Below are positions 46,600 through 55,700 of a DNA stretch of 64,000 nt, piece by piece. The translations under genes and the position numbers were made by a program. The notes below the pieces were generated by a model, which worked only from the letters and a program-made list of their open reading frames with translations, searched no databases and was not told the origin of the DNA. The stretch comes from Phaeodactylibacter xiamenensis. GTDB lineage: Bacteria; Bacteroidota; Bacteroidia; Chitinophagales; Saprospiraceae. The stretch covers positions 62,001 through 126,000 of the forward strand of contig NZ_JPOS01000035.1 in assembly GCF_000759025.1 (NCBI RefSeq). Direction: 5' to 3'. The first letter of the stretch is position 1. Each line of letters opens with the position of its first letter.

Positions 46600-48675
46600 A
46601 TGTTTCGCTCCTTCCTTTTTATGCTGGTTCTGCAGGTACTATGGATAGCTACCGGTACTACACAGTCAGATACTTTGCTTACCACAGGCTTAGACTCGGC
46701 AGTAATCGTCCGTACCACACGTCTACCCGTACCCGCTATCAGAGCCCCTTACAGCATTCATCAGCTGCAGGAGGCAGACTGGCAAAACGGGCGGCAGCAT
46801 TTGTCATTAGCTCCGGCGCTCAGTCAACTGCCCGGTCTGCTTATCCTCAACCCCAATAATTTTGCGCAGGACCTTCGGTTGTCGGTACGGGGCTTTGGTG
46901 CCCGCTCAGCTTTTGGCATCCGTGGCATTCAGATATGGGTGGACGGTCTTCCGGAGACCACGCCGGATGGGCAGGGGCAGGTCGATAACCTTGATGGGGG
47001 CATTTTGAACCAGGCCAGCTTACTCAGTGGGCCGGCTTCGGGCATGTATGGCAATGCTGCTGGCGGCGTCATTCAGTTGCAAACGGAAGCCCCTCCGGAA
47101 TCAGCGATGGCGGAAGCCCGGCTAAGTGCGGGCAGTTACGGTTTTCAACGATATACGCTGAAGGGTGGTGGCCGGAGTGGAGCATACAGTTGGCTGGCCT
47201 ACGGTGCTCACACGCGGCAGGAAGGCTATCGGGAACACAGTCGGGTAGAAAACACCTTGCTCAATGGCCGGTTGCGTCGGCAGTTGGGCGATCGCGGTCA
47301 GGTAGAGCTGTTGCTGAATTATGTCAATAGCCCCATCGCGCAGGACCCCGGCGGGCTTCCCGCAGAGGCCCTGTCAGAAGACCGCCGTCAGGCCTGGGGG
47401 CGCAATCTGCTCTACAATGCAGGGGAATCTGTAGAGCAGGGTAGGGCAGGGCTGACTCTGGACTATGCCCTAACAGAGGACTGGCAACTGGAAGCTTATG
47501 GCTTTGCGTTGTTCCGGGACTTTTCCAATCTGTTGCCATTCGAAGGTGGTGGGGCCGTAGACCTTTTTCGCCAATTTAGTGGACTGGGAGGGCGCTTGCG
47601 GCATAGCGGGACCTTGCTTGGGCAGCCCTGGCGTCAGGTATGGGGGGTAGATGCACAGGCACAGCGCGATCAGCGGGAACGCTTCGACAACCTGGAAGGC
47701 GAACAGGGCGATCTCGTCTTTAATCAGGATGAAGTCTTTCGGAGCTTAGGTTTGTATACGGTGCAGGAATGGCAGCCGGTCAACCGCATCTGGCTGACCG
47801 CTGCATTGCGCTATGATGCTAATTACCTTTCGGCAGAGGATGCTTTCTTATCCGATGGGAATGACTCCGGCGACCGGTCGTACCAAAATTTTAGTCCTTC
47901 CGCCGGCATCAGTTATGACTATGCATCGGGCCATCATACCTACTTCAACTACAGCTACAGCTTTGAGACGCCTACGCTCAGCGAGTTATCGGCTAATCCG
48001 GGCGGGGCGCAGGGGTTCAACGAAGATTTACAGCCGCAACAGGCTCATAATTACGAGGCAGGGCTGAAGGGGCAGTTCGCCTCAAAGCTGGCGTACCGGA
48101 TTGCTGCTTTTTATATCCAACTGGAGCAGGAACGCCTGCCCTACGAGCTGAGCGATAGCCCCGGGCGCGTGTTTTACCGCAATGCGGGGCGCTCCCGCCG
48201 GCAGGGCGTAGAGTCCTGGCTGCAATGGTCGCCATTCTCTAACTGGAAAGGGCGGCTTTCTTACACCTTCTCGGACTTTGTCTATCAGGAGTATGAGGCA
48301 TCAGGACTGGTATTTGATGATAATATTTTGCCGGGGATTCCACGGCACCTGTGGTCAGGTATGATTGCCTGGCAGTATTTGCCAAAAGGCAGCGTAACCC
48401 TGGAGGGGCGCTACCTGAGTGAGTTGTTTGCCGATGACTCGAATACGGCAACAGCACCGGCTTTTCTGGAACTCAACCTTCGGGCTACGTATGGCATTCC
48501 ATTTAAATGGGGCGAACTACAAACCTTTGGTGGCCTCAATAACCTGCTGGATGCCCGGTATGTCAGTAATGTTCGGCTTAATGCCTTCGGAGGGCGCTTT
48601 TTTGAGGCAGCGCCCGGGCGGAACGTCTACCTGGGGCTGCAGGTGGCTTTACGGAGAGACGAAGACAGCCGTTAA
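46600..48675 (+). CDS. TonB-dependent outer-membrane receptor
   Basis: 691 residues. N-terminal signal sequence (MFRSFLFMLVLQVLWIATGTTQ). Plug domain at about residues 45-165: LSLAPALSQLPGLLILNP, LRLSVRGFGARSAFGIRGIQ, LSGPASGMYGNAAGGVIQL. A 22-strand-type barrel follows, ending GRNVYLGLQVALRRDE. There is no N-terminal carboxypeptidase-like or SusD-linked domain and no susD neighbour, so a metal-chelate or small-ligand receptor is more likely than a glycan transporter. Ligand unknown. The stop overlaps that of the convergent gene by TTAA. Confidence 0.93.
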   Translation: MFRSFLFMLVLQVLWIATGTTQSDTLLTTGLDSAVIVRTTRLPVPAIRAPYSIHQLQEADWQNGRQHLSLAPALSQLPGLLILNPNNFAQDLRLSVRGFGARSAFGIRGIQIWVDGLPETTPDGQGQVDNLDGGILNQASLLSGPASGMYGNAAGGVIQLQTEAPPESAMAEARLSAGSYGFQRYTLKGGGRSGAYSWLAYGAHTRQEGYREHSRVENTLLNGRLRRQLGDRGQVELLLNYVNSPIAQDPGGLPAEALSEDRRQAWGRNLLYNAGESVEQGRAGLTLDYALTEDWQLEAYGFALFRDFSNLLPFEGGGAVDLFRQFSGLGGRLRHSGTLLGQPWRQVWGVDAQAQRDQRERFDNLEGEQGDLVFNQDEVFRSLGLYTVQEWQPVNRIWLTAALRYDANYLSAEDAFLSDGNDSGDRSYQNFSPSAGISYDYASGHHTYFNYSYSFETPTLSELSANPGGAQGFNEDLQPQQAHNYEAGLKGQFASKLAYRIAAFYIQLEQERLPYELSDSPGRVFYRNAGRSRRQGVESWLQWSPFSNWKGRLSYTFSDFVYQEYEASGLVFDDNILPGIPRHLWSGMIAWQYLPKGSVTLEGRYLSELFADDSNTATAPAFLELNLRATYGIPFKWGELQTFGGLNNLLDARYVSNVRLNAFGGRFFEAAPGRNVYLGLQVALRRDEDSR

Positions 48676-49040
48676 AGAAATATTCCGTACAGCACCGTAT
48701 TGAAAATGGCCAGCAGGATGGCCAGGAAAAAGGCAGATTTGAAATTATCAATATGAAACCCTTTTAGGAAGTAAGCTGCAATAAGCAGTAATGCACCATC
48801 CACCACAAAGCTAAAGAGCCCCAGGGTGAGGTAGCGCAGGGGCGTGGTGATAAAGTCCAGCACACCGCCCAGCGTAGCGTTCAGGACGGCCAGCACTATC
48901 GCCACCAGCATAGCCCGCACAAAGTCGTCAATGCGTACGCCGTTTAGAAAATGGGCGCCAGCCATGAGTGCCAGCGCGTTGAGGATGAACTTCAGCGCCC
49001 AGTAGGCAGGCCCGTGAGCATCGAGTAAAAGCAATTCCAT
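48672..49040 (-). CDS. Phage-holin-family (YvlD-like) small membrane protein
   Basis: 122 residues with four hydrophobic segments (ALKFILNALALMAGAHFLNG, AMLVAIVLAVLNATLGGVL, GLFSFVVDGALLLIAAYFL, AFFLAILLAIFNTVLYGIF). This is the PF04020-type membrane family, named after holins by similarity but found widely on chromosomes; it is not evidence of a phage. Its ATG overlaps the stop of the upstream gene (TAATG). Function unknown. Confidence 0.85.
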   Translation of the reverse strand: MELLLLDAHGPAYWALKFILNALALMAGAHFLNGVRIDDFVRAMLVAIVLAVLNATLGGVLDFITTPLRYLTLGLFSFVVDGALLLIAAYFLKGFHIDNFKSAFFLAILLAIFNTVLYGIFL

Positions 49041-49360
49041 TACTGGCTGTTTTTCAGTTGTTCCTGTAGGTCTTTGATCGCCTGATCGCGCTCCTTGATT
49101 TCGCGCTTGAGGCGGGCATTTTCCTTTTTCAGGGCTTCAATACTTTCTGTGGCGGGCTTTTCGGAAGTCTTTTCTTTAGGTTTGCTGTCTTTAGCAGGGG
49201 CTTCCTTTGGCTGTTCCGTGGTCTCCATGCCGGTTATCGATTTGAAATTGGCAATCGGGTCCTCTCCGTTGATGTAGGAGGCACCGGCAAAGGCCAACGG
49301 CACAATGATGATCATAGCGAGCAGGAAACGGGCGAAGGGCGTAACTTTTCTTCTTGGCAT
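49040..49360 (-). CDS. Single-pass membrane protein with coiled-coil tail
   Basis: 106 residues from the ATG at 49360 (MPRRKVTPFARFLLAMIIIV). One transmembrane helix (FLLAMIIIVPLAFAGASYI), a Lys/Pro/Glu-rich linker (PKEAPAKDSKPKEKTSEKPA) and a C-terminal coiled coil (IEALKKENARLKREIKERDQ...). It is coupled to the YvlD-like gene by a 1-nt overlap. I do not recognise a family. A -7-like TACTTTTG lies upstream on the minus strand at 49388-49395. Confidence 0.75.
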   Translation of the reverse strand: MPRRKVTPFARFLLAMIIIVPLAFAGASYINGEDPIANFKSITGMETTEQPKEAPAKDSKPKEKTSEKPATESIEALKKENARLKREIKERDQAIKDLQEQLKNSQ

Positions 49361-49488
49361 CGGTGGTATTCTGTGTTGATTACGGTACAAAAGTACATCC
49401 TGAGCTGACGAGTTGCCAGATATTTCTACTTAATCCGGCAGAAATGCGATATACGGCCTCTGGTCAGGCCCTAAATTGATCGTTCTTA

Positions 49489-49520
49489 TTTAGGATGGGG
49501 GTATTAAAATGATATTTTTG
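49489..49520 (+). promoter_or_regulatory. Promoter candidate of the beta-oxidation operon
   Basis: TATTTTTG (49513-49520) matches TAnnTTTG; TTTAG (49489-49493) lies about 19 nt upstream as an imperfect -33. It is 41 nt before the thiolase ATG. Confidence 0.55.
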
Positions 49521-49560
49521 TGCAGGGCGGGGGCATGCCCGCTCATCAAAAACTACTGCT

Positions 49561-50766
49561 ATGCCAGAAGCTTTCATTTACGATGCCCTGCGCACGCCCC
49601 GTGGAAAGGGAAGCAGCAGCGGTGCGCTCTACGAAGTCAAGCCCGTTGAGTTGCTGTCGGCTACCCTGCAGGCCTTGCAAAGCCGCCACCCGGTCGATCC
49701 AGCTCAACTGGACGATACCATTATCGGCTGTGTGACGCCCATCGACGATCAGGGCTATAATATTGCTCAGGCGGCCCTGCTGCACAACGGCTGGGATACT
49801 TCAGGCGGAAGCCTTCAGATCAACCGCTACTGTGCCTCCGGCCTGGAAGCGGTGAACCTGGCGGCCATGAAAATCCGTTCGGGCTGGGGCAACCTGTTGC
49901 TGGCGGGCGGTGTGGAAAGCATGAGCCGTATACCCATGGGGACGGACGGCGGTGCCTTGCTCTTCGATCCTGAAGTGATGGCTGGCGCGCACTATCTGCC
50001 ACAGGGTGTTGCGGCTGACCTTATTGCTACTCTGGAGGGCTTCTCCCGGGAAATGCTTGACGAATATGCCTATCAGTCTCAGCAGCGGGCCCGGCACGCG
50101 GTGGAAGCCGGCTACTTTTCAAAATCACTGGTGCCTATTTATGATCGAAATGGCCTGTTGATTCTGGACCGGGACGAGACGGTCCGCCCGGAGGTGACAA
50201 TGGACAAGCTCAGTCAGCTGAAGCCCGCATTTGAGCACCTGGGGCGGATGGGTTTTGATGATATGGCCCTGGAGCGTTATCCGGTGCTGGAATCCGTCCG
50301 CCATGCCCATACAGCTGGCAACTCTTCTGGTATAGTGGATGGGGCTGCGCTGGTCCTTGTGGGAAGTGAAGCAGCGGGAAAAGGAGCCGGGTTGAAGCCC
50401 CGGGCGAAGATCAGGGCTGCTGCGACCGTTAGCGTAGACCCTACTTTAATGCTGACCGGGCCTGCACCTGTAGCTGAGAAAGCGCTTCAGCTGGCGGGGA
50501 TGACAGTACAGGATATAGACCTTTGGGAGTGCAATGAAGCTTTTGCTTCGGTGGTCCTGAAATTCCAGCGCGAGCTCAAAATACCCGACGGCAAACTAAA
50601 TGTGAACGGTGGCGCAATCGCCATGGGACACCCTTTGGGAGCTACCGGTGCCATGCTGCTGGGCACCCTGCTCGATGAACTGGAGCGGCAGGGTAAGCAA
50701 ACCGGTTGTGTAACGCTCTGTGCGGGCGGAGGGATGGGGATTTCCACCATTATTGAGCGGGTTTAG
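49561..50766 (+). CDS. fadA: Acetyl-CoA acyltransferase (3-ketoacyl-CoA thiolase)
   Basis: 401 residues, thiolase fold. Nucleophile Cys91 in [12 protein letters not shown]; base region [15 protein letters not shown]; second Cys in [18 protein letters not shown] also conserved. It catalyses the last step of fatty-acid beta-oxidation, 3-ketoacyl-CoA plus CoA to acetyl-CoA plus shortened acyl-CoA. It is followed after 50 nt by the fadB/fadJ-type multifunctional gene, the partner in the complex. An acetoacetyl-CoA thiolase is the alternative, but context favours beta-oxidation. Confidence 0.93.
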   Translation: MPEAFIYDALRTPRGKGSSSGALYEVKPVELLSATLQALQSRHPVDPAQLDDTIIGCVTPIDDQGYNIAQAALLHNGWDTSGGSLQINRYCASGLEAVNLAAMKIRSGWGNLLLAGGVESMSRIPMGTDGGALLFDPEVMAGAHYLPQGVAADLIATLEGFSREMLDEYAYQSQQRARHAVEAGYFSKSLVPIYDRNGLLILDRDETVRPEVTMDKLSQLKPAFEHLGRMGFDDMALERYPVLESVRHAHTAGNSSGIVDGAALVLVGSEAAGKGAGLKPRAKIRAAATVSVDPTLMLTGPAPVAEKALQLAGMTVQDIDLWECNEAFASVVLKFQRELKIPDGKLNVNGGAIAMGHPLGATGAMLLGTLLDELERQGKQTGCVTLCAGGGMGISTIIERV

Positions 50767-50816
50767 CCGTAACTCGTTTTCCATGAATTAATGCTCAGCG
50801 CCAAATCAATAAGCTA

Positions 50817-52931
50817 ATGATTTATTACAAAAAAGATACGGACCATGTAGTCACCCTTACCCTCGATATGGCAGGGCGGGATACCAATATCATCAATCAT
50901 GAAGTCAGCCGTGCTTTCTTACCTGTAATTGAGCACCTGCGGGCAGAAAAACAAAAAGGGACGCTGCGGGGCGTGATCATCACCTCTGCCAAAAAGACCT
51001 TCTGCATGGGCGGGGACCTGGAATACCTTTCCAAAACGGATGATCCGGAAGCCATCTTCCAACTGGCAGAGCAACTAAAGACCACTTTCCGGGCGTTGGA
51101 AAACCCAGGGGTTCCGGTAGTGGCTGCGATCAACGGTTCAGCATTGGGCGCGGGGTTTGAATTGGCGCTGGCGTGTCACCACCGTATTGCCATTGACAAG
51201 AATACCACCCGTTTTGGATTTCCGGAAGCCCAGTTGGGGCTCATCCCGGGAGGAGGAGGTATTACCCGGCTTACCTGGCTGTTGGGCGTTCAGAAAGCCT
51301 ATCCCATTCTTACCGGGGGGCATCGTTACAATCCACAGGAAGCCCTGCAGCTGGGGCTGATTGATGAACTGGCGGTCAACGACCGGGAAATGAAGGAAAA
51401 AGCTAAAGCCTGGATCATGAATACCCGGGAAGCCCGCCGGCCCTGGGACCAGAAAGGGGCAACGATCCCGGGCGGAACTGCAAAGGACCCGGCAGTGGTC
51501 ATCTTTCTGCGCAATGAATCAGCCCGTCTGTTTGCTACCGGTGCCCACCGCCTGCCCGCTCAGCGTGCTTTGCTCAGCATTCTTTACGAAGGGTCAAAGG
51601 TGGATTTTGATACGGCCAGCCGTTTGGAAAGCCGCCATTTTACGAGCTTGTTGCGCAGCAAGGAGACCAAAAATATGATTAAAGCGTTTTGGTCAGACCA
51701 GAACTTCATCAAAAACGGCGGCAACCGTCCTAAGGGATTTGGGAAATTCCGACCTCGTAAAGTGGGGATCATCGGCGCCGGGCGCATGGGGTCCGGGATA
51801 GCCTACGTGTGCCTGGACTACGGTATGGAAGTAGTACTCAAGGATGTATCTAAGCCCATTGCCGAACGTGGGCTCGACTACGTCAGCAAACGGTTGGAGC
51901 AAATGAAAGCCAGCGGGCGCAAAAAGCCCGAAGAGTGCGAAGCTATGCTCAGGCGGATTCAAACCACCGAGTCTTCCGCTGATTTTGAAGACTGTGACCT
52001 GGTCATAGAGGCGGTCTTTGAAAACCGGATGGTCAAACAAAAGGTCATGCGGGAGGCTGAAGAATACATTGATGATTACAGCTTGTTTGGGACCAATACC
52101 ATTTCAATCCCCATCACGAAACTGGCTCAGGGGTCACTCCGGCCAGCGAATTACATCGGGCTGCACTTTTTCCCACCTGCTGAAGAAGTGCCGTTGGTGG
52201 AGATCGTAAGGGGGGCTGAGACTTCAGACGAATCGGTGGCCCGTGCCTTTGACTTTGTGAGGGCGATTCGGAAGACACCAATTGTAGTGAAGGATGATTG
52301 GGGGTTCTTTGCAGCGCGGGTACAGAACACCTTCATTTTGGAAGGCATCACCATGCTATCAGAGGGTTATCCTCCGGCATTGATTGAGAACCTCGGCGTT
52401 CAGGCAGGTATGCCTAAAGGCGCGCTGGCCCTGGCTGACCATCTCGGGTTGAATATGGTATTGCGTTACGAGAATCAGGCTGCAGAGCACTATGGTTCGA
52501 AGTATATTCAGCATCCCGCTGTAGAGGTGCTCCGGGTGATGCTCGAGGAGCTGCAACGCCCGGGACAGCAAAAGCGGGCTGGTTTCTATAATTATCAGGG
52601 CGAGCAACCCGCTGGGCTCTGGAAAGGACTTGAGGAGGCATTTTCCAGTAGTAAGAAACGGGCGAAGCACGAAGAGTTGATGGAGCGCTTTCTGTTTGCA
52701 CAGGTCCTGGAAGCCGTTTGGTGCATGCAGGAAAAGGTCATCCACTCGGTACCTGCTGCCAATTTGGGCAGTATTTTTGGCTGGGGCTTTCCGGCTTTCA
52801 AAGGGGGCGTCATTCAGTATGTTAATGATTATGGTGTAGAGGCTTTCATCAAGCGTTGCGGCGTCTTTAAAAAGAAATATGGGCAACGGTTTAGTGTGCC
52901 GAGTAAGCTGAGGTCAATCGTAAGCCAGTAA
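50817..52931 (+). CDS. fadJ: Enoyl-CoA hydratase / 3-hydroxyacyl-CoA dehydrogenase (FadB/FadJ type)
   Basis: 704 residues. N-terminal crotonase domain: oxyanion loops AINGSALGAGFELALACHHR and FPEAQLGLIPGGGGITRL with the catalytic Glu. Then an NAD-binding domain (VGIIGAGRMGSGIAYVCLDY) and 3-hydroxyacyl-CoA dehydrogenase with His in IGLHFFPPAEEVPLVEIVRG. C-terminal helical domains complete the normal length. It performs hydration and oxidation of enoyl-CoA. Its last 18 nt overlap the convergent histidine-kinase gene. Confidence 0.94.
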   Translation: MIYYKKDTDHVVTLTLDMAGRDTNIINHEVSRAFLPVIEHLRAEKQKGTLRGVIITSAKKTFCMGGDLEYLSKTDDPEAIFQLAEQLKTTFRALENPGVPVVAAINGSALGAGFELALACHHRIAIDKNTTRFGFPEAQLGLIPGGGGITRLTWLLGVQKAYPILTGGHRYNPQEALQLGLIDELAVNDREMKEKAKAWIMNTREARRPWDQKGATIPGGTAKDPAVVIFLRNESARLFATGAHRLPAQRALLSILYEGSKVDFDTASRLESRHFTSLLRSKETKNMIKAFWSDQNFIKNGGNRPKGFGKFRPRKVGIIGAGRMGSGIAYVCLDYGMEVVLKDVSKPIAERGLDYVSKRLEQMKASGRKKPEECEAMLRRIQTTESSADFEDCDLVIEAVFENRMVKQKVMREAEEYIDDYSLFGTNTISIPITKLAQGSLRPANYIGLHFFPPAEEVPLVEIVRGAETSDESVARAFDFVRAIRKTPIVVKDDWGFFAARVQNTFILEGITMLSEGYPPALIENLGVQAGMPKGALALADHLGLNMVLRYENQAAEHYGSKYIQHPAVEVLRVMLEELQRPGQQKRAGFYNYQGEQPAGLWKGLEEAFSSSKKRAKHEELMERFLFAQVLEAVWCMQEKVIHSVPAANLGSIFGWGFPAFKGGVIQYVNDYGVEAFIKRCGVFKKKYGQRFSVPSKLRSIVSQ

Positions 52932-54239
52932 GGCGGTTTCGGCAGGCGGGGTTTTGGGCAGAGCTACCAAAAAAGTGCTGCCTTTGCCTGGCTGTGACCG
53001 TAGCGTAATCTTTCCCCCAAGGCGCTCTGCCACTTTTTTGCACATGGCAAGCCCTATACCGGTCCCGCTGTACTGATCGGGTGGGTGAAGCCTCTGGAAC
53101 ATATCAAATACCTTTTCCTGGAACTCGGCAGGTATACCAATTCCATTGTCTTTGAATGCGATGACCCACTTTGCAGAAAGGGCGCTGGCCGATACTTCAA
53201 CGGCCGGATGGCCTGTTGTATTGTATTTTATAGCGTTGTCCAGGAGGTTCATACAGAGTATGGACAGGAGGTTGGGCGAAGTATGTATAGTGGGCAAGTC
53301 CCGGAGCTTCACCTCGAATTCGTCGCCATAGGTTCCGCGCAGCTGTTTGGTACAATCCATTAGCAGCTTGTTCAGGTCAGTGGACTCTATCTGGTGCTCA
53401 TCGGGGTTATTCAGCCGGGAAAAGTCAAGGATATCTTCAACAAGAGTATTCATTTGCCGGGCGCCTGCCCTGGCAAACCTGAAGTAGGTATGCAGGTCGT
53501 CGTACTTGCCCTTTTCCAGATCGCGTTCTGCCAGTCCCAGGAAACTGGAGATATTCCGGATGGGCGTCTTCAGGTCATGAGAGGCAATGTAAGCGAACCG
53601 TTCCAGCTCAATATTTGCTTTTTGAAGCGCAGCATTGGAGGACTTCAGCGATTTCATCAGCAGCGCTTGTTCCTCTTCGTACTTTTGGTTCTCATGAAAA
53701 AAGTAGGTGATCATAAGGCTGACGGCAAGGGAGGTACCGATAAAGGTAATGATGCTGTCCAGCGGGTCAACCTTGTCCGCTAATGGGGGGCTGATCGAAA
53801 GCAGTGCAATGCTGGAACCGGTAAAAAGCAGAATAATGAATACAATCAGCGCAATGCGGACCGCCCACTTTTGGTGAAAAATAATGGCGGTGGTAATAAA
53901 AACGAACAGGGTATACCCCCCTCCGATTGAAGGGCCATAGAGCAGAAGGACCGCTGTCAGAAGCAGAGGCAGGACGATATTGGCAGCATAGCGGGCCAGG
54001 TTGTGCAGTTTTAGGTAGGACAGCACTAATTCTCCGACGAAAAACATCAGGATCGGGATCAGCACGGTAAGCTCAAGGCCCTTGAGTATAATATCTTTTA
54101 TACCTACGAGTACGGCTGCACTGGCGCCCGCAAGATTGAGGCGGTTCAAAATGACGATCCTCGCGACCTCCATCCGGTTGAGTCCGGGGTTGACGCCCAA
54201 CTGGGAAATCCATGAAAAAATACCGGGCTTAGTGTACAT
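52914..54239 (-). CDS. Membrane sensor histidine kinase
   Basis: About 441 residues if starting at the ATG at 54239 (MYTKPGIFSWISQLGVNPGL). An in-frame ATG at 54266 adds nine residues but overlaps a TAGATTTG -7-like box (54261-54254). Five to six transmembrane helices (about 50-195), a coiled-coil linker (LMKSLKSSNAALQKANIELE), H-box FAYIASHDLKTPIRNISSFL, N-box LCMNLLDNAIKYN, G1 DNGIGIP, F-box VFDMFQRLH and G2 GTGIGLAMCKK. No PAS domain and no adjacent response regulator, so it is an orphan. It is divergent from crtY, so a link to the light module is possible but unproven. Confidence 0.92.
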   Translation of the reverse strand: MYTKPGIFSWISQLGVNPGLNRMEVARIVILNRLNLAGASAAVLVGIKDIILKGLELTVLIPILMFFVGELVLSYLKLHNLARYAANIVLPLLLTAVLLLYGPSIGGGYTLFVFITTAIIFHQKWAVRIALIVFIILLFTGSSIALLSISPPLADKVDPLDSIITFIGTSLAVSLMITYFFHENQKYEEEQALLMKSLKSSNAALQKANIELERFAYIASHDLKTPIRNISSFLGLAERDLEKGKYDDLHTYFRFARAGARQMNTLVEDILDFSRLNNPDEHQIESTDLNKLLMDCTKQLRGTYGDEFEVKLRDLPTIHTSPNLLSILCMNLLDNAIKYNTTGHPAVEVSASALSAKWVIAFKDNGIGIPAEFQEKVFDMFQRLHPPDQYSGTGIGLAMCKKVAERLGGKITLRSQPGKGSTFLVALPKTPPAETALLAYD

Positions 54240-54450
54240 AGTTGCTGAAAAATCAAATCTATCCACAATGTACTGGGTTTTCTGGCACTTTCCGGTTGTG
54301 TTTTGTCAAAACTTATTGGGCTGGCCGGTTTCGGAATTAGATATTATTAATGTGGGTTTTTCCCAAAAAGAATTCTGTTTTGTAAACCTTTTTCAAGGTG
54401 CTTTGTCTCACTTTTATAATTTAGTGGTGCCTGTGTTGGCGCTGCAAAAG

Positions 54451-54464
54451 ATGCATTAGTAAAC
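54451..54464 (+). repeat. Left direct repeat bounding the carotenoid-rhodopsin module
   Basis: ATGCATTAGTAAAC, immediately upstream of the crtY ATG (54465), preceded by CTGCAAAAG (54442-54450). The same 14-mer and the same 9-mer occur together again after the rhodopsin gene (57622-57649). Confidence 0.8.
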
Positions 54465-55700
54465 ATGTCGGAGCACTACGATTACATCATCGCCGGGGCA
54501 GGTGCCGCCGGGTTGAGCCTAGCCTGTAATATGGTGGACGGGGCACTGTCTGGCGCCCGGATTCTGCTGATAGATCAGGACCTCAAGCAGAGCAATGACC
54601 GGACCTGGTGCTACTGGTCTGATGAAACGGATGACCTTGAGCACCTGGTGTACAAATCCTGGTCTCATTTATCTTTCCTAAACGAGGCGCATCAACACGG
54701 CGGAGCGCTTGGTCGTCTGACTTACAAGATGATCAGGGGAGGAGATTTCTACGAATATGCCTGGGCTAAGCTACGTGATTACGCGAATGTATCCTTCCGG
54801 CAGGAGCGGGTACTTCATTATCATTCCACAACAAATGGCGCTGGGGTAGTAACCAACCGTGCATCTTATACCGGAAAGTACATCTTCAACAGTTGTACGC
54901 TACCTAAACCTGACCCCGGGGCACACTTTCTTCTTCAGCATTTCGCAGGCTGGTGGATAGAGACCGAATCACCTGCTTTCGACTCTCAGAAAGGCTATTT
55001 GATGGACTTCCGTACCCCACAGAAAGGAAGTACCCGCTTCTTTTACCTCTTACCAATCGACGAACGGCGCGCATTAGTTGAGTATACTGTTTTTTCTCCT
55101 GCCCGTTTGCAACCATCCGAGTACCAATCCGAATTAAAAACTTATGTTGAACAAACTTTAGGGATTTTGCATTACACCATCGCAGAATGCGAATCGGGAG
55201 CTATTCCCATGACGGACCAGATAATGCCAAAGGAAATGTACCCTAATGTGATCAATATCGGAACAGCAGGTGGAGCCGTCAAGCCCACGACCGGCTATGC
55301 TTTCTCCAGAATCCGGCAGCAAGCGGCACGGGTTTGTGCACAGCTCGAGTCAGGGCAGTATCCGGACAGTACAGTCAAAAGCCCCGTGCGTTTTCGGTTC
55401 TACGATCAGTTGCTGCTCAATATTTTACAGAACAGAGGCGATTTAGGGAAAGGCATTTTTTCCAGCCTGTTCCGGTATACGCCGATCGAGACAATATTCC
55501 GTTTTCTTGCTGAGGGGACAAAGCTGTGGCAGGAAGCAAAAATATTTTTGCGGTTGCCTGTCCCAACGTTCCTCAAAGCAGTTTGGCGCGTATTCGGTCC
55601 GATGAAAGCAACACCCAGGGAGAGGAAGGCTTCTGATCCTGCTGAGAAGGCACCGGTTGCCTGGGCTATTCCTGTTCAGGATAAATTACAGACACCATGA
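54465..55700 (+). CDS. crtY: Lycopene beta-cyclase, CrtY type
   Basis: 411 residues, slightly longer than the usual ~380. FAD/NAD-binding N-terminus DYIIAGAGAAGLSLACNMVD, then the CrtY signature NDRTWCYW (about 44-51), and the family block PMTDQIMPKEMYPNVINIGT...GGAVKPTTGYAFSRI. It cyclises both ends of lycopene to beta-carotene at the inner membrane. The stop overlaps the blh start (ATGA), so the pair is translationally coupled. Upstream carotenoid genes (crtE, crtB, crtI) are not in the window. Confidence 0.95.
   Translation: MSEHYDYIIAGAGAAGLSLACNMVDGALSGARILLIDQDLKQSNDRTWCYWSDETDDLEHLVYKSWSHLSFLNEAHQHGGALGRLTYKMIRGGDFYEYAWAKLRDYANVSFRQERVLHYHSTTNGAGVVTNRASYTGKYIFNSCTLPKPDPGAHFLLQHFAGWWIETESPAFDSQKGYLMDFRTPQKGSTRFFYLLPIDERRALVEYTVFSPARLQPSEYQSELKTYVEQTLGILHYTIAECESGAIPMTDQIMPKEMYPNVINIGTAGGAVKPTTGYAFSRIRQQAARVCAQLESGQYPDSTVKSPVRFRFYDQLLLNILQNRGDLGKGIFSSLFRYTPIETIFRFLAEGTKLWQEAKIFLRLPVPTFLKAVWRVFGPMKATPRERKASDPAEKAPVAWAIPVQDKLQTP

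Noticed and set aside
48672-49040. Prophage remnant because of a holin-family protein
   Set aside because: The family is widespread on chromosomes, and no other phage gene or attachment site is nearby.
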